Shown here: positions 24,211 through 31,702 of the stretch, piece after piece | Numbering within the stretch: the stretch's first letter is position 1 | Layout: every line of letters starts with the position of its first letter | Origin: Bacteroidota bacterium | GTDB taxonomy: Bacteria > Bacteroidota > Ignavibacteria > Kapaibacteriales > UBA2268 | Length of the DNA stretch: 32,679 nt | Direction: 5' to 3' | Assembly: GCA_024278075.1 (NCBI GenBank) | Contig: JAJRTW010000153.1 | Coordinates: forward strand, 1-32,679 | Position numbers and translations under genes: made by a program | The notes under the pieces: model-generated | Databases searched by the model: none | What the model saw: only the letters and a program-made list of their open reading frames with translations | What the model was told of the DNA's origin: nothing

Positions 24211-24231
24211 CGTCAGTTGTTACAACTGACG
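24211..24231. repeat. 21-bp palindrome 1
   Basis: CGTCAGTTGT and ACAACTGACG are perfect 10-bp inverted repeats around a single T. Confidence 0.75.
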
Positions 24232-24250
24232 ACAAACCACAGACCCTGCA

Positions 24251-24271
24251 TGTCAGATGTAACATCTGACA
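24251..24271. repeat. 21-bp palindrome 2
   Basis: TGTCAGATGT and ACATCTGACA are perfect 10-bp inverted repeats around a single A. It shares GTCAGNTGT with palindrome 1, which starts 40 bp upstream. Both lack a loop long enough for a stable RNA hairpin, so a dimeric protein site or a replication-derived palindrome is more likely. Confidence 0.75.
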
Positions 24272-24423
24272 TAACATGGATTAACTAATTGTCTCGCAGC
24301 CAAGCCCCAGCTTGATTACGCTATAATGTAGCTAAGCTCCGGCATTACTGTATTATATCTCATCATCGTGGCCTCAGGGCTTCCCGTCCTGACGGCTCAA
24401 TCTCATTTATTAATAATTAAAAG

Positions 24424-25026
24424 ATGGCTGAAAGCTCCACAAACAGAACAGATAGAAGAGTGGCGAGGATCAAGGAAATTCTCGCAAAAAGGCAGCCGAG
24501 CCTGACCGTAGTTCTTGAAAATATCAATGACCCGCATAATCTGTCGGCCTGTGTGCGGTCGTGCGATGCCGTGGGCGTTGATGAAATCCACTTGGTTTAT
24601 TATGGCGGCCAGCCTTTCCCCAAACTTGGCAAATCAAGCTCGGCAAGTGCCAGGAAATGGGTTGGCCAGAAGCATTATAGGTCAGTCCGGGAATGCTTCG
24701 GCCAGCTAAGGGCAGAAGGCAAAAAGATATTCACCACGCATATTGGAACGGACTCGGTTTCATTATTCGACCTTGACCTGACGCAGCCGGTGGCACTTGT
24801 TTTCGGCAACGAACATGACGGAGTATCGCCGGAGGCGGTAGAATTGGCAGACGGGAATTTCTTAGTCCCCCAGGCCGGTATGATACAAAGCCTGAACATT
24901 TCCGTTGCCTGCGCCGTTAGCCTCTACGAAGCGATGAGGCAAAGATTAGATGCCGGCTTCTACGGGAAACGGCAATTAGATGAAGCCGAATTCGAAGCCA
25001 GACTTGAGGAATGGCTGTTGAAGTGA
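24424..25026 (+). CDS. trmH: tRNA (guanosine-18) 2'-O-methyltransferase TrmH
   Basis: The protein is 200 aa, a SPOUT methyltransferase. Motif 1 is NINDPHNLSACVRSCDAVGV (33-52) with the catalytic Arg45, motif 2 is FGNEHDGVS (127-135) and motif 3 is QSLNISVACAVSLYEAMRQR (155-174), which form the trefoil-knot SAM site. The N-terminal RRVARIKEILAKRQPSLTVVLE and the length fit TrmH (Gm18) rather than RlmB, which carries an extra N-terminal domain. It acts on the tRNA D-loop in the cytosol. It stands alone downstream of repeats. Confidence 0.88.
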   Translation: MAESSTNRTDRRVARIKEILAKRQPSLTVVLENINDPHNLSACVRSCDAVGVDEIHLVYYGGQPFPKLGKSSSASARKWVGQKHYRSVRECFGQLRAEGKKIFTTHIGTDSVSLFDLDLTQPVALVFGNEHDGVSPEAVELADGNFLVPQAGMIQSLNISVACAVSLYEAMRQRLDAGFYGKRQLDEAEFEARLEEWLLK

Positions 25027-25121
25027 GGATGCTATCTACACACACTTTGTGTGGCTTTTCGCAATAAAATTACAATCAAGCCTGGCTTAGCTGCGAAATA
25101 GAAAAAATGAATATATGCAAT

Positions 25122-25195
25122 CGTAGGGGACGGTTCCAAACCGTCCCTGAAAATAACATTGACTTGCCAGGGCAGGTTACGAACCTGCCCCTACG
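25122..25195. repeat. Nested palindromic element CGTAGGGG...CCCCTACG
   Basis: Outer arms CGTAGGGG (25122-25129) and CCCCTACG (25188-25195) flank two hairpins, GGGACGGTT/AACCGTCCC (25127-25147) and GGGCAGGTT/AACCTGCCC (25170-25190). The two hairpins are similar but not identical. The layout resembles paired REP (BIME-like) or small non-autonomous elements. Confidence 0.8.
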
Positions 25196-25241
25196 GAGTT
25201 AATTTAAAAAATTCTGCCGTCGTAAGTTGTAATATAATTTG

Positions 25242-25267
25242 CATCCCCAAGCCGGAATTTGGCAGTG
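25242..25267. repeat. CATTCCC palindrome family, copy 4 (diverged)
   Basis: CATCCCCAAGCCGGAATTTG then GCAGTG differs from copies 2 and 5 at about four positions and has lost much of its dyad symmetry. Confidence 0.6.
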
Positions 25268-25380
25268 AGGATAAATTGATTGCAAATTTTGTTTGCATAT
25301 TTCTTATATTGTAATAACTTTCAGTAAAGATTTTAATTAATAATCGAGGAAAACCGGAGAAAAATAATAATCGCAGGTCA

Positions 25381-25419
25381 TTGCTTGCAATAATAGTTGC
25401 TTGCAATAATCATTGCTGC
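25381..25419. repeat. 16-bp direct repeats upstream of the structured RNA
   Basis: TTGCTTGCAATAATAG (25381), TTGCTTGCAATAATCA (25397) and a partial TTGCTGCAA (25413). They lie about 35-75 nt before the RNA candidate and could be operator sites. The 10-mer TTGCTTGCAA occurs in reverse complement inside the following coding sequence. Confidence 0.7.
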
Positions 25420-25454
25420 AAAAATATATATATAAGCGTTTGCTTATTTTCGTT

Positions 25455-25572
25455 CTAAGTTGAAAACCGACAAAATTTCATACATGGAAAACGAAATAAG
25501 TGATCGCTCCTGTTCATAGGGGCGGTTTACTTATGTCTTCCATGATAGGTGCTTGTCGGTACCTCAACTTAG
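25455..25572 (+). ncRNA. Candidate structured RNA, 118-nt rod with five helices
   Basis: Five nested helices stack into one rod: CTAAGTTGA/TCAACTTAG (25455-25463 with 25564-25572), ACCGACA/TGTCGGT (25466-25472 with 25554-25560), CATGGAA/TTCCATG (25483-25489 with 25538-25544), ATAAGT/ACTTAT (25496-25501 with 25529-25534), and ATCGCTCCT/AGGGGCGGT (25503-25511 with 25518-25526) capped by GTTCAT. That is 38 base pairs with two G-U. Internal loops are 2/3, 10/9, 6/3 and 1/2 nt. A terminator follows immediately. A long rod with a central bubble recalls 6S RNA, but it is shorter than usual and I see no specific match. It could instead be a cis-acting leader of the methyltransferase gene. Confidence 0.6.
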
Positions 25573-25599
25573 GGCATTTGTTAAATCGCCCTTTTTTTT
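25571..25599 (+). terminator. Intrinsic terminator after the structured RNA
   Basis: AGGGC (25571-25575) pairs with GCCCT (25588-25592), and inside it ATTT pairs with AAAT over GTT with one bulged C. Eight T follow (25592-25599). It shares two bases with the closing helix of the RNA. It lies only 17 nt before the ATG of the methyltransferase gene, so that gene must be transcribed by read-through or conditional antitermination. Confidence 0.75.
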
Positions 25600-25616
25600 A
25601 TTCTTGAGGTATCATT

Positions 25617-26585
25617 ATGAATATTGAGAAACTGAAATTATTTTTGACAGACATTACTGACATTTTAGTTGCAGATGGTGAAAAGCAGTGTTATGATATG
25701 CTTTCGGGTATATTGGAAGAATTCGCCGAAGAAAGAGAAACGTATTCTGCCGAAAAAGACAAAGAAGAATACTTGAAATTCAAAAAAGAAATCCACCCTA
25801 TCCTTCTTGAATCCAAGTTTAGTAAATACATTATTCATAAGCCCGGCGGGTATGCAGGTGATTTTGTCAGCCAGGAATTAATATGGTTTGGACGGACATT
25901 GAAAGGCGAATATAAATATTGCGGCGTCACGGAGAGGGGTAAATTAATTAGCTCGCTTACCTTTGATATGGAAGCGTGCAAAGCCTATGAAGAAAGAATA
26001 AAAATTATTAGAGACCTAATACAAAATGAAGGCAATGAAATTGCAAGCAATAAGATTGCAAGCTATAAAATTGCGAGCATTGGCTGCGGTTCGGCGATTG
26101 AGCTTTGGGATTTGCAAGATTGGATAGATGAGGAAGATATAGATATTTTCCTGTTAGACCAGGATGATAGAGCCTTAAAAAGGGCTAAACAAAAGCTGGG
26201 CCAAGTGAAAAATGGCAATGTTTGTTTTCACAATGAAAATATTCTAAAATTCATTCTCAATCAGGATAATACCATTCTTTCCCCAAGAGATTTGATCTAT
26301 GTTGCGGGCATGACGGACTACTTTTCTACTGAAAATTCCAGCAGGATAGCAAAGGGCTTATGGAAGTTTGTGAAACCGGGCGGTTTGCTCGTTGTCACTA
26401 ATGCCCATCCGAAAACTCCGACCAGATTTTGGATGGAATATGGTGGTGATTGGATTTTGAAATATAAAACCGAGGGCGAGATGTATCGCGTTTCCGAAGG
26501 CTTATCATCAATTGAAGATGTTAAAGTACGCATCGATAGTCAGGGAGTTCACCAATATTTAAAAATCAGGAAATCATCTAATTGA
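25617..26585 (+). CDS. Class I SAM-dependent methyltransferase, PhcB-like
   Basis: The protein is 322 aa. A helical N-terminal region (1-70) leads to KPGGYAGD (75-82), a motif shared with PhcB-type enzymes that methylate 3-hydroxy fatty acids into signal molecules. A Rossmann core follows: IASIGCGSA (152-160, motif I), IFLLDQDDRAL (177-187), DLIYVAGMTDYFS (225-237), FVKPGGLLVVTN (251-262) and MEYGGDWILKYKT (273-285). The substrate cannot be assigned; a 3-hydroxy fatty acid is one option. Residues 141-154 (EIASNKIASYKIAS) are a tandem repeat of a 15-bp unit just before motif I. The gene follows a structured RNA and terminator within 17 nt, suggesting leader control. Confidence 0.75.
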   Translation: MNIEKLKLFLTDITDILVADGEKQCYDMLSGILEEFAEERETYSAEKDKEEYLKFKKEIHPILLESKFSKYIIHKPGGYAGDFVSQELIWFGRTLKGEYKYCGVTERGKLISSLTFDMEACKAYEERIKIIRDLIQNEGNEIASNKIASYKIASIGCGSAIELWDLQDWIDEEDIDIFLLDQDDRALKRAKQKLGQVKNGNVCFHNENILKFILNQDNTILSPRDLIYVAGMTDYFSTENSSRIAKGLWKFVKPGGLLVVTNAHPKTPTRFWMEYGGDWILKYKTEGEMYRVSEGLSSIEDVKVRIDSQGVHQYLKIRKSSN

Positions 26586-26643
26586 CAATATTGCCGTTCA
26601 TGCCGGATTCCTATATCCTGTCAGTTGTTACTACAAGCAAAAA

Positions 26644-26704
26644 CATTCCCAAACCGGAATTTGGGAATGAGGGTAAAAAACCGGAATTTGGGAATGAGGA
26701 TAAA
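26644..26704. repeat. CATTCCC palindrome family, copy 5, with a tandem half-copy
   Basis: A perfect 26-bp palindromic copy (26644-26669) is followed by a second right half (CCGGAATTTGGGAATG, 26681-26696). The direct-repeat period is 27 bp (AAACCGGAATTTGGGAATGA at 26651 and 26678). It lies between the convergent methyltransferase and ABC permease genes. Confidence 0.85.
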
Positions 26705-26728
26705 ATAGCATTATTCAGTGATATACCA

Positions 26729-28030
26729 TCACTTAGCAAGTTTAATCCAGTGGTAAATATCTTTAAATGTAGGTTTCTTTCCGGTCATTAATATTCCCAC
26801 GCGATAAATCTTCGCAGCCACCCACAGGCATCCGAGGAATGTAGATATTAATAACACCACCGAAGCCGCTATCTGCCAAACCGGAACATCAGTTGCCGCC
26901 ACGCGGACCATCATCAGAATCGGCGTGAAGAACGGAATCAATGATAAAACAATGGCAAGTGTGCCGTCGGGGTTAGCTATAATATTGCCGATCAGTAGAA
27001 TCGGAATTATGATTGGCAGTGTAACCGGTATTTGCAATTGGGCTGCATCTGATTCCTGGTCGACAGCCGAGCCGAGGGCCGCGAATAAAGTGGAATAAAT
27101 AAAATAACCCGATATGAAATAAAAGATAAAGCCAACGCCAAGCCATGGCGATATTGAAGGAATCTCGAAATTAGCAGGAAGATTTGAATCGGATGCCTGA
27201 GGCATTCCGGCTTTTATCGCTTCGGGGTCAATATTGACGAACAAATCAACGATGTATCCGGCCGATGCCAGCAGCACAGCCGACAGAATAACCCAGAAGA
27301 CTACCTGGGTCAGCCCCACCAATCCGATGCCGACCACCTTGCCGAGCAGTATGTCGAACGGCTTGGCCGAGGATGCGATTATCTCTATGATACGATTGGC
27401 TTTTTCCTCTATCACACTCCTCGACACGAAGCTGCCATAGACGAACATGAGAATATAAATTACGAAACCAAGCACATATCCGATTCCGGCCAAAGCCGCA
27501 GTGAAATCTTTCTCGGTGCCTTCTTCGGTGATTTTAATGGTAGATATTGACACGCCTTTATTCACAAGGTTGATAACGTTCGTATCGGCGCCGGCCTGCA
27601 CTAACCTCTCCCGCCGGATTATTTTGCTTAATTGTTTGTCGAGAATCGTCAGGTAGCCAATGCCGCCTCCGCCGCGGGTATACACCTCAAGCTCTCCGGT
27701 TTGAACAGCATCGGAAGGTATCAATAAATATCCGTCAATTTCTTCGGCCAAAGTCCTTTTCTTCAATAAATCCTCCGGCTTGTCAGTCAGGTAGTACCTG
27801 CCGGGATCCAGCTTCACTACTTTGGGGCCGATGGTTCCTGTTTCGTCTAATATAGCAATATTCTTGGCAGAATCCTCGAACGAGAGCAAAGTAGTGGCGA
27901 TAGGAATTGCGATAAGGGCTACCATGATAAGCGGCCCGAGTAATGTGCCGATTATGAAGCCCTTGGACTTGACCTTAGTTATATATTCATGGTTGATAAT
28001 TGTCGCTATTTTAGATGACCTTCTACTCAT
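26729..28030 (-). CDS. ABC transporter permease, NatB/ABC-2 type
   Basis: The protein has 433 residues from the ATG at 28030, which overlaps the upstream ATPase stop in ATGAGTAG. The frame extends 20 codons further into the ATPase gene, but those residues look like a shadow. One membrane helix near the N-terminus (GFIIGTLLGPLIMVALIAIPIATTLL) is followed by a large extracytoplasmic region of about 120 residues. Five or six helices follow in the C-terminal half (YVLGFVIYILMFVYGSFVSR, GLVGLTQVVFWVILSAVLLA, and others). VIEEKANRIIEII is a typical ABC-2 motif. It forms an exporter with the ATPase; the substrate is unknown, though NatAB of Bacillus exports sodium. Confidence 0.87.
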   Translation of the reverse strand: MSRRSSKIATIINHEYITKVKSKGFIIGTLLGPLIMVALIAIPIATTLLSFEDSAKNIAILDETGTIGPKVVKLDPGRYYLTDKPEDLLKKRTLAEEIDGYLLIPSDAVQTGELEVYTRGGGGIGYLTILDKQLSKIIRRERLVQAGADTNVINLVNKGVSISTIKITEEGTEKDFTAALAGIGYVLGFVIYILMFVYGSFVSRSVIEEKANRIIEIIASSAKPFDILLGKVVGIGLVGLTQVVFWVILSAVLLASAGYIVDLFVNIDPEAIKAGMPQASDSNLPANFEIPSISPWLGVGFIFYFISGYFIYSTLFAALGSAVDQESDAAQLQIPVTLPIIIPILLIGNIIANPDGTLAIVLSLIPFFTPILMMVRVAATDVPVWQIAASVVLLISTFLGCLWVAAKIYRVGILMTGKKPTFKDIYHWIKLAK

Positions 28031-28931
28031 TTTCTGCCTCCTGGGTGCCGACAACATCAATGAAAATCTCATTAAAATTCGGCTCTGCAAGTTCGAAGCG
28101 TATCACTTCCACACTCTCGGAAGCAGCCTTCAGCACATCCGAACTGCTCATGCCGTTTAACTTAAATTCAACCCGGTTTGCTGATTTATTAATAAATTCA
28201 ATATCGGGGAAGGCGTTAAGGAATTCATTGCTCCCCTCAAATTCCATTATGACACTGTCGCGGCCGAAGCTTTTCTTTATTTCGCGAACCCTGCCGGATA
28301 GTATCGCCTTGCCTTTGTTGATCAGGCAAATATCATCGCAGAGTTCTTCGACCTGCTGCATTACATGAGTCGACAGAATAATTGTTTTCCCTTCGCCTCT
28401 CATTTTCAATATTATATTCTTCAATGCTTCCACATTAATCGGGTCGAAGCCGGAGAAGGGTTCGTCGAGGATAAGGAAATCAGGTTCGTGAAGAATCGTG
28501 CATATAAATTGTACTTTCTGCTGCATACCTTTGGACAGTTCCTGGATTTTCTTGCCTGCCCAATCTGCGGCGCCGAATTCGGCCAGCCATTTAAGAGCTT
28601 GTGTCGTAGCATTCGGCCTTGTCATACCCTTGAGCATACCGAAATAAACCAGTTGGTCTATTACCTTCAGTTTCTTGTATAGGCCCCGCTCTTCGGGCAA
28701 ATACCCTATCCGGTTTTGCAATTCGGAACTTACCGGCTGGCCGAATAAAGTGATCGACCCGGAATCCGGCATATATATATTAGTAATCATACGGATCATA
28801 GTCGTTTTGCCGGCTCCGTTCGGGCCGAGCAATCCGAATATCCGCCCTGCGCTCACAGATAAAGAAACATCATTTACTGCAATAATGTCTCTGAACGATT
28901 TAACAACATTTTCTACTTTTAGTATTTCCAT
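28023..28931 (-). CDS. ABC transporter ATP-binding protein, NatA-like
   Basis: The protein is 302 aa. Walker A is GLLGPNGAGKTT (33-44). The Q-loop region is RIGYLPEERGLYKKL, the signature is ELSKGMQQKVQF, Walker B is FLILDEPFSGFDP and the H-loop is STHVMQQ. The C-terminal 80 residues form the DUF4162 extension common in NatA/CcmA-like exporters. It supplies energy to the overlapping downstream permease. No promoter match was found in the 176-bp upstream gap. Confidence 0.93.
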   Translation of the reverse strand: MEILKVENVVKSFRDIIAVNDVSLSVSAGRIFGLLGPNGAGKTTMIRMITNIYMPDSGSITLFGQPVSSELQNRIGYLPEERGLYKKLKVIDQLVYFGMLKGMTRPNATTQALKWLAEFGAADWAGKKIQELSKGMQQKVQFICTILHEPDFLILDEPFSGFDPINVEALKNIILKMRGEGKTIILSTHVMQQVEELCDDICLINKGKAILSGRVREIKKSFGRDSVIMEFEGSNEFLNAFPDIEFINKSANRVEFKLNGMSSSDVLKAASESVEVIRFELAEPNFNEIFIDVVGTQEAENE

Positions 28932-28990
28932 AAATTACGGTGTGCTTTATGTTGTGTAACTTTGAGATTGTAACGGTAAGTATAAGAATA

Positions 28991-29046
28991 GTAGCCGACT
29001 GCGTAACTCAAATCTTTCAATTTGCGATGAAGTTGAAGCGGGCTAC
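28991..29046. repeat. Dispersed element with GTAGCC/GGCTAC ends
   Basis: GTAGCC (28991) and GGCTAC (29041-29046) are inverted ends around GACTGCGTAACTCAAATC and TTTCAATTTGCG. The interior matches the duplicated motif at about 5787-5856 (GCCGATTGCGT...TTTCAATTTGCAAC). Confidence 0.5.
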
Positions 29047-29107
29047 AACTCTTGAATTTACTACTGTCTCGGTTATTATTTTTATACATTGTTATGCCTT
29101 CGCCTTT

Positions 29108-30787
29108 TTATTCCGTCAACCAATTTAACGCTTCTTGTGTTATTCCGTTATACCAATCTACTTCATTTTCAGTCGAGTTCGCTAATTCATTTGAACGCTC
29201 AAAAAATCGCTGAACGTGTCTTGGCTCTGGAACGTAACTTGCGTTGTATGAATCCTGAACCATCTTTATAAAAACACTTAAAGGTAAAGGAACAATCGTT
29301 GAAGTTCCGCCATAGTATTGAATATTCATTTTATGCAAAGCGTAAAAATGTGCTTTACAAGCATCATTAATGTTAGGGGCTATAAATAAACAATACGCTG
29401 GTTTTTCAGTTTCTTTCTTGAATTTTGCAAGGTGTCTCGTAACTGGTTCGCCTTCCGTTTCATATTGTCTTTGACCACCTTGCATAGTTACTTCAACTGT
29501 TAAACCAAAGTCGTCATAATCACAAACAATATCCGCCATATTACCTTGTGCGGTTGACATTGGATTACCAAAATCATCAAATTTTAGATTTGCTTTTATA
29601 TTTCCACCGTCTAACATTGTCATTGCTCGCCAAGTGTTCCATTCCAACATTAATGGGTTGTCGTAAAGTGAATTGGCAATTATTTGGTCAAACGTTGTGC
29701 TAATTTCTTCAAATTTTCGATAGTCTTTTATTGCTGAAACTTGGTCAGTAAGTATTTGTTCTCTTCTGTTGTCTAACTCGTCTGCAAATATATTTTTTAG
29801 GTCTTGTAAAGTGGCAGTCGCTGAAATTTCAAGTAACGGAAATTCAGACCTTATTTTTTGTTCGAGTAACTCCCTATTATCAGTTAATAAATTTGGAATT
29901 GAAGGATTACCAAGATAAGTAACATACTGTCTTTCATTATCAACCAATATAGGGTCTCTATCTGTATTTTGAAGAAAGAAATCAACCTCTTCCATCTTTT
30001 CTGGAACGATTGAAAGAGACTTGCCAAAATGAGAGATATTTACCAAACCTGTTGCTCTCAAGTAACGTACACAAGCATCTGCATAGTCTCGCATATTACT
30101 TGCCTTGGTCTTAATAAATTTTGGAATTGAAGCATCATTTGTTTGTCGTGTTTTAGTGTTTCCTGAACTTATATCTGCTTCATAAAGTTCTCTAATTTCA
30201 CTATCTAAATATTCGGCACGAAATCGTTTATAATTTCCAACATTCTGTGCTTTTGCAATTCTGAATTGGTTTATCTTTTCAACTATTGTATCAAATTCTC
30301 TATAATCCACTAACTGTAATCCGAAAATTTTTAGTTCATCAAACTTCAAAGAGCCAAAATGCCTAACGAGTCGAAATAATTCAAGATATGGTTTAACCCA
30401 AAATTCAGCCGAAGTTGCAGTTGGTTTGTGAAATGGTGAAGGAACTTGAAATTTCAGCAATTGTCTTAAAAATATTTCCTCTTTTCGTTTTGAGTTTATC
30501 AGTTCTTCGCCTGCTGAAGTTAGTTGTATTACTGGCGATAGTACAACAAAGCCAAGGGCTTTTGGTGCTCTATTTATTCTGTCTCTTGCACTAAATGACG
30601 GGTCTTTTGCACCTTTTCCATTAAAGAAATTTTCTTCTTTTAATAGTTCCATAAAGGCAAGTTGGGTCTCTTTATTCCATTTCTGACCTGCAAAATGAGT
30701 GTTCAATAACTCAATTTCAGGAATCATTTTAGAAGGTGTTCTTGGTGAAGTTGTAACAAATATTACTTTACTGTTTATTGTCGCCAT
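29108..30787 (-). CDS. AlwI-family type II restriction endonuclease
   Basis: The protein is 559 aa. The N-terminus (VIFVTTSPRTPSKMIPEI, then FAGQKWNKETQLAFMELL and SARDRINRAPKALGF) is characteristic of the AlwI family, which recognises GGATC and cuts outside the site. The nuclease core is NMADIVCDYDDFGLTVEVTM followed by GQRQYETEGEPVTRHL, with a D...ExT arrangement of the PD-(D/E)xK type. It starts 6 bp after the methyltransferase stop, so order and spacing give an XRE-M-R operon. The AT-rich coding sequence and the integrase remnant nearby suggest transfer. GGATC specificity is inferred from the family and from the Dam-type partner. Confidence 0.85.
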   Translation of the reverse strand: MATINSKVIFVTTSPRTPSKMIPEIELLNTHFAGQKWNKETQLAFMELLKEENFFNGKGAKDPSFSARDRINRAPKALGFVVLSPVIQLTSAGEELINSKRKEEIFLRQLLKFQVPSPFHKPTATSAEFWVKPYLELFRLVRHFGSLKFDELKIFGLQLVDYREFDTIVEKINQFRIAKAQNVGNYKRFRAEYLDSEIRELYEADISSGNTKTRQTNDASIPKFIKTKASNMRDYADACVRYLRATGLVNISHFGKSLSIVPEKMEEVDFFLQNTDRDPILVDNERQYVTYLGNPSIPNLLTDNRELLEQKIRSEFPLLEISATATLQDLKNIFADELDNRREQILTDQVSAIKDYRKFEEISTTFDQIIANSLYDNPLMLEWNTWRAMTMLDGGNIKANLKFDDFGNPMSTAQGNMADIVCDYDDFGLTVEVTMQGGQRQYETEGEPVTRHLAKFKKETEKPAYCLFIAPNINDACKAHFYALHKMNIQYYGGTSTIVPLPLSVFIKMVQDSYNASYVPEPRHVQRFFERSNELANSTENEVDWYNGITQEALNWLTE

Positions 30788-30793
30788 AAAATA

Positions 30794-31702
30794 TTAAAAT
30801 GCTAGTTCTTTTTGAAATGCTAGTTCAGGAAAGTGTTTTTCTGCTTCATTACCGTAGTTTGAAATTAAAATGTGCTTTGCTTCTGATTTAAATCTGTTTC
30901 TAATGTTTACAGTATAAGATTTACCATACTCGTCAACAATTAAATCTTCATATAATTTCTCTGTTAAAGGTGTTCTACCGATAACCATTAATGCTTTGCA
31001 TTTTAATTCACGAAAATTGTCGGCTAAAACAGTATGATTTTTTTCGTTAAATCCATCTTTATGTTCTACGTTGCCATAGTCTGAAAACACACAGTCATAA
31101 GGTGGGTCTAAAAACATAAAATCGTCTTTTTCAGCCATTTTAAAAATTTTAGTGTAATCAAGATTGTATATTTCCGTATTTGCAAGTAACTTGTTGTGTG
31201 ATTTTGTAACCAAAGAAGTATTCAGGTTTTTATACCTACCGTAAGGCACATTAAATTCGCCTTTCGAGTTGTATCTAATCATACCTGAATAAGCAGTTTT
31301 GTTTATGAAGAAATAAAGCAATGCTTCGGAATATTTTTTTTCGGTCAAATCATTGAACATTTCTCTGATTTCGTAATACAGAGGTTCGTTTTCGTCATTT
31401 ACTCGTTGGTCTGGTGTCTTGCTTTTGAGTTCTTCAAATTTTCTTCGATTTATCGTGTAAAGTTTTTCAATTTCGGTTAGTTCAGTTTTAAGAACTTCAA
31501 AATTGTCTTTTACTCCCAAATAAAATGAGATTAGTTTTGAGTTAATGTCATTGATAATTGCTTTTTTTGGCTCTAAATGAAAGAACAAAGCACCACCACC
31601 AAAAAAGGGTTCAATGTATTTCCCACTAAACTTTGGAATATGTTTTATCAAATGAGGGATTTCTCTTGATTTTCCTCCTCTGTATTTTACAAGTGGTTTC
31701 AT
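30794..31702 (-). CDS. Dam/DpnM-type N6-adenine DNA methyltransferase (D12 class)
   Basis: The protein is 302 aa. Motif X is VKYRGGKSREIPHLIKHIP (5-23), motif I is EPFFGGGALFFHL (31-43) and motif IV is FLDPPYD (197-203). The INDINSKLISFY block (50-61) between them is typical of the D12 class. Enzymes of this class mostly methylate adenine in GATC, which would modify both strands of the asymmetric GGATC site. A single methylase could therefore protect against the AlwI-type nuclease downstream. The start overlaps the stop of the XRE gene in ATGA. Confidence 0.9.
   Translation of the reverse strand: MKPLVKYRGGKSREIPHLIKHIPKFSGKYIEPFFGGGALFFHLEPKKAIINDINSKLISFYLGVKDNFEVLKTELTEIEKLYTINRRKFEELKSKTPDQRVNDENEPLYYEIREMFNDLTEKKYSEALLYFFINKTAYSGMIRYNSKGEFNVPYGRYKNLNTSLVTKSHNKLLANTEIYNLDYTKIFKMAEKDDFMFLDPPYDCVFSDYGNVEHKDGFNEKNHTVLADNFRELKCKALMVIGRTPLTEKLYEDLIVDEYGKSYTVNIRNRFKSEAKHILISNYGNEAEKHFPELAFQKELAF

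Larger units (their letters stand above)
23994..24423. other. Repeat-filled region between nuoD and trmH
   Basis: This gap has no gene but holds arrays F (24000-24056) and G (24099-24203), then two 21-bp palindromes (24211-24231 and 24251-24271). Open frames through array G translate into LSGVLVT repeats and are artefacts of a 21-bp (7-codon) unit. Confidence 0.6.
25027..25616. other. Gene-free region upstream of the methyltransferase gene, rich in structure
   Basis: In order it contains a nested palindromic element (25122-25195), a diverged CATTCCC palindrome (25242-25267), three 16-bp direct repeats (25381-25419), and a structured RNA candidate with terminator (25455-25599). No protein gene is supported. 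Confidence 0.6.

Noticed and set aside
24047-24277. Open frames with LSGVLVT or RVTRTPL repeats on both strands
   Set aside because: They are translations of the 21-bp array G. Any 21-bp unit gives a 7-residue repeat, and there is no start region or family support.
25455-25599. Signal recognition particle RNA
   Set aside because: The conserved apical GGAAG-type sequence of SRP RNA is absent although the rod shape is similar.
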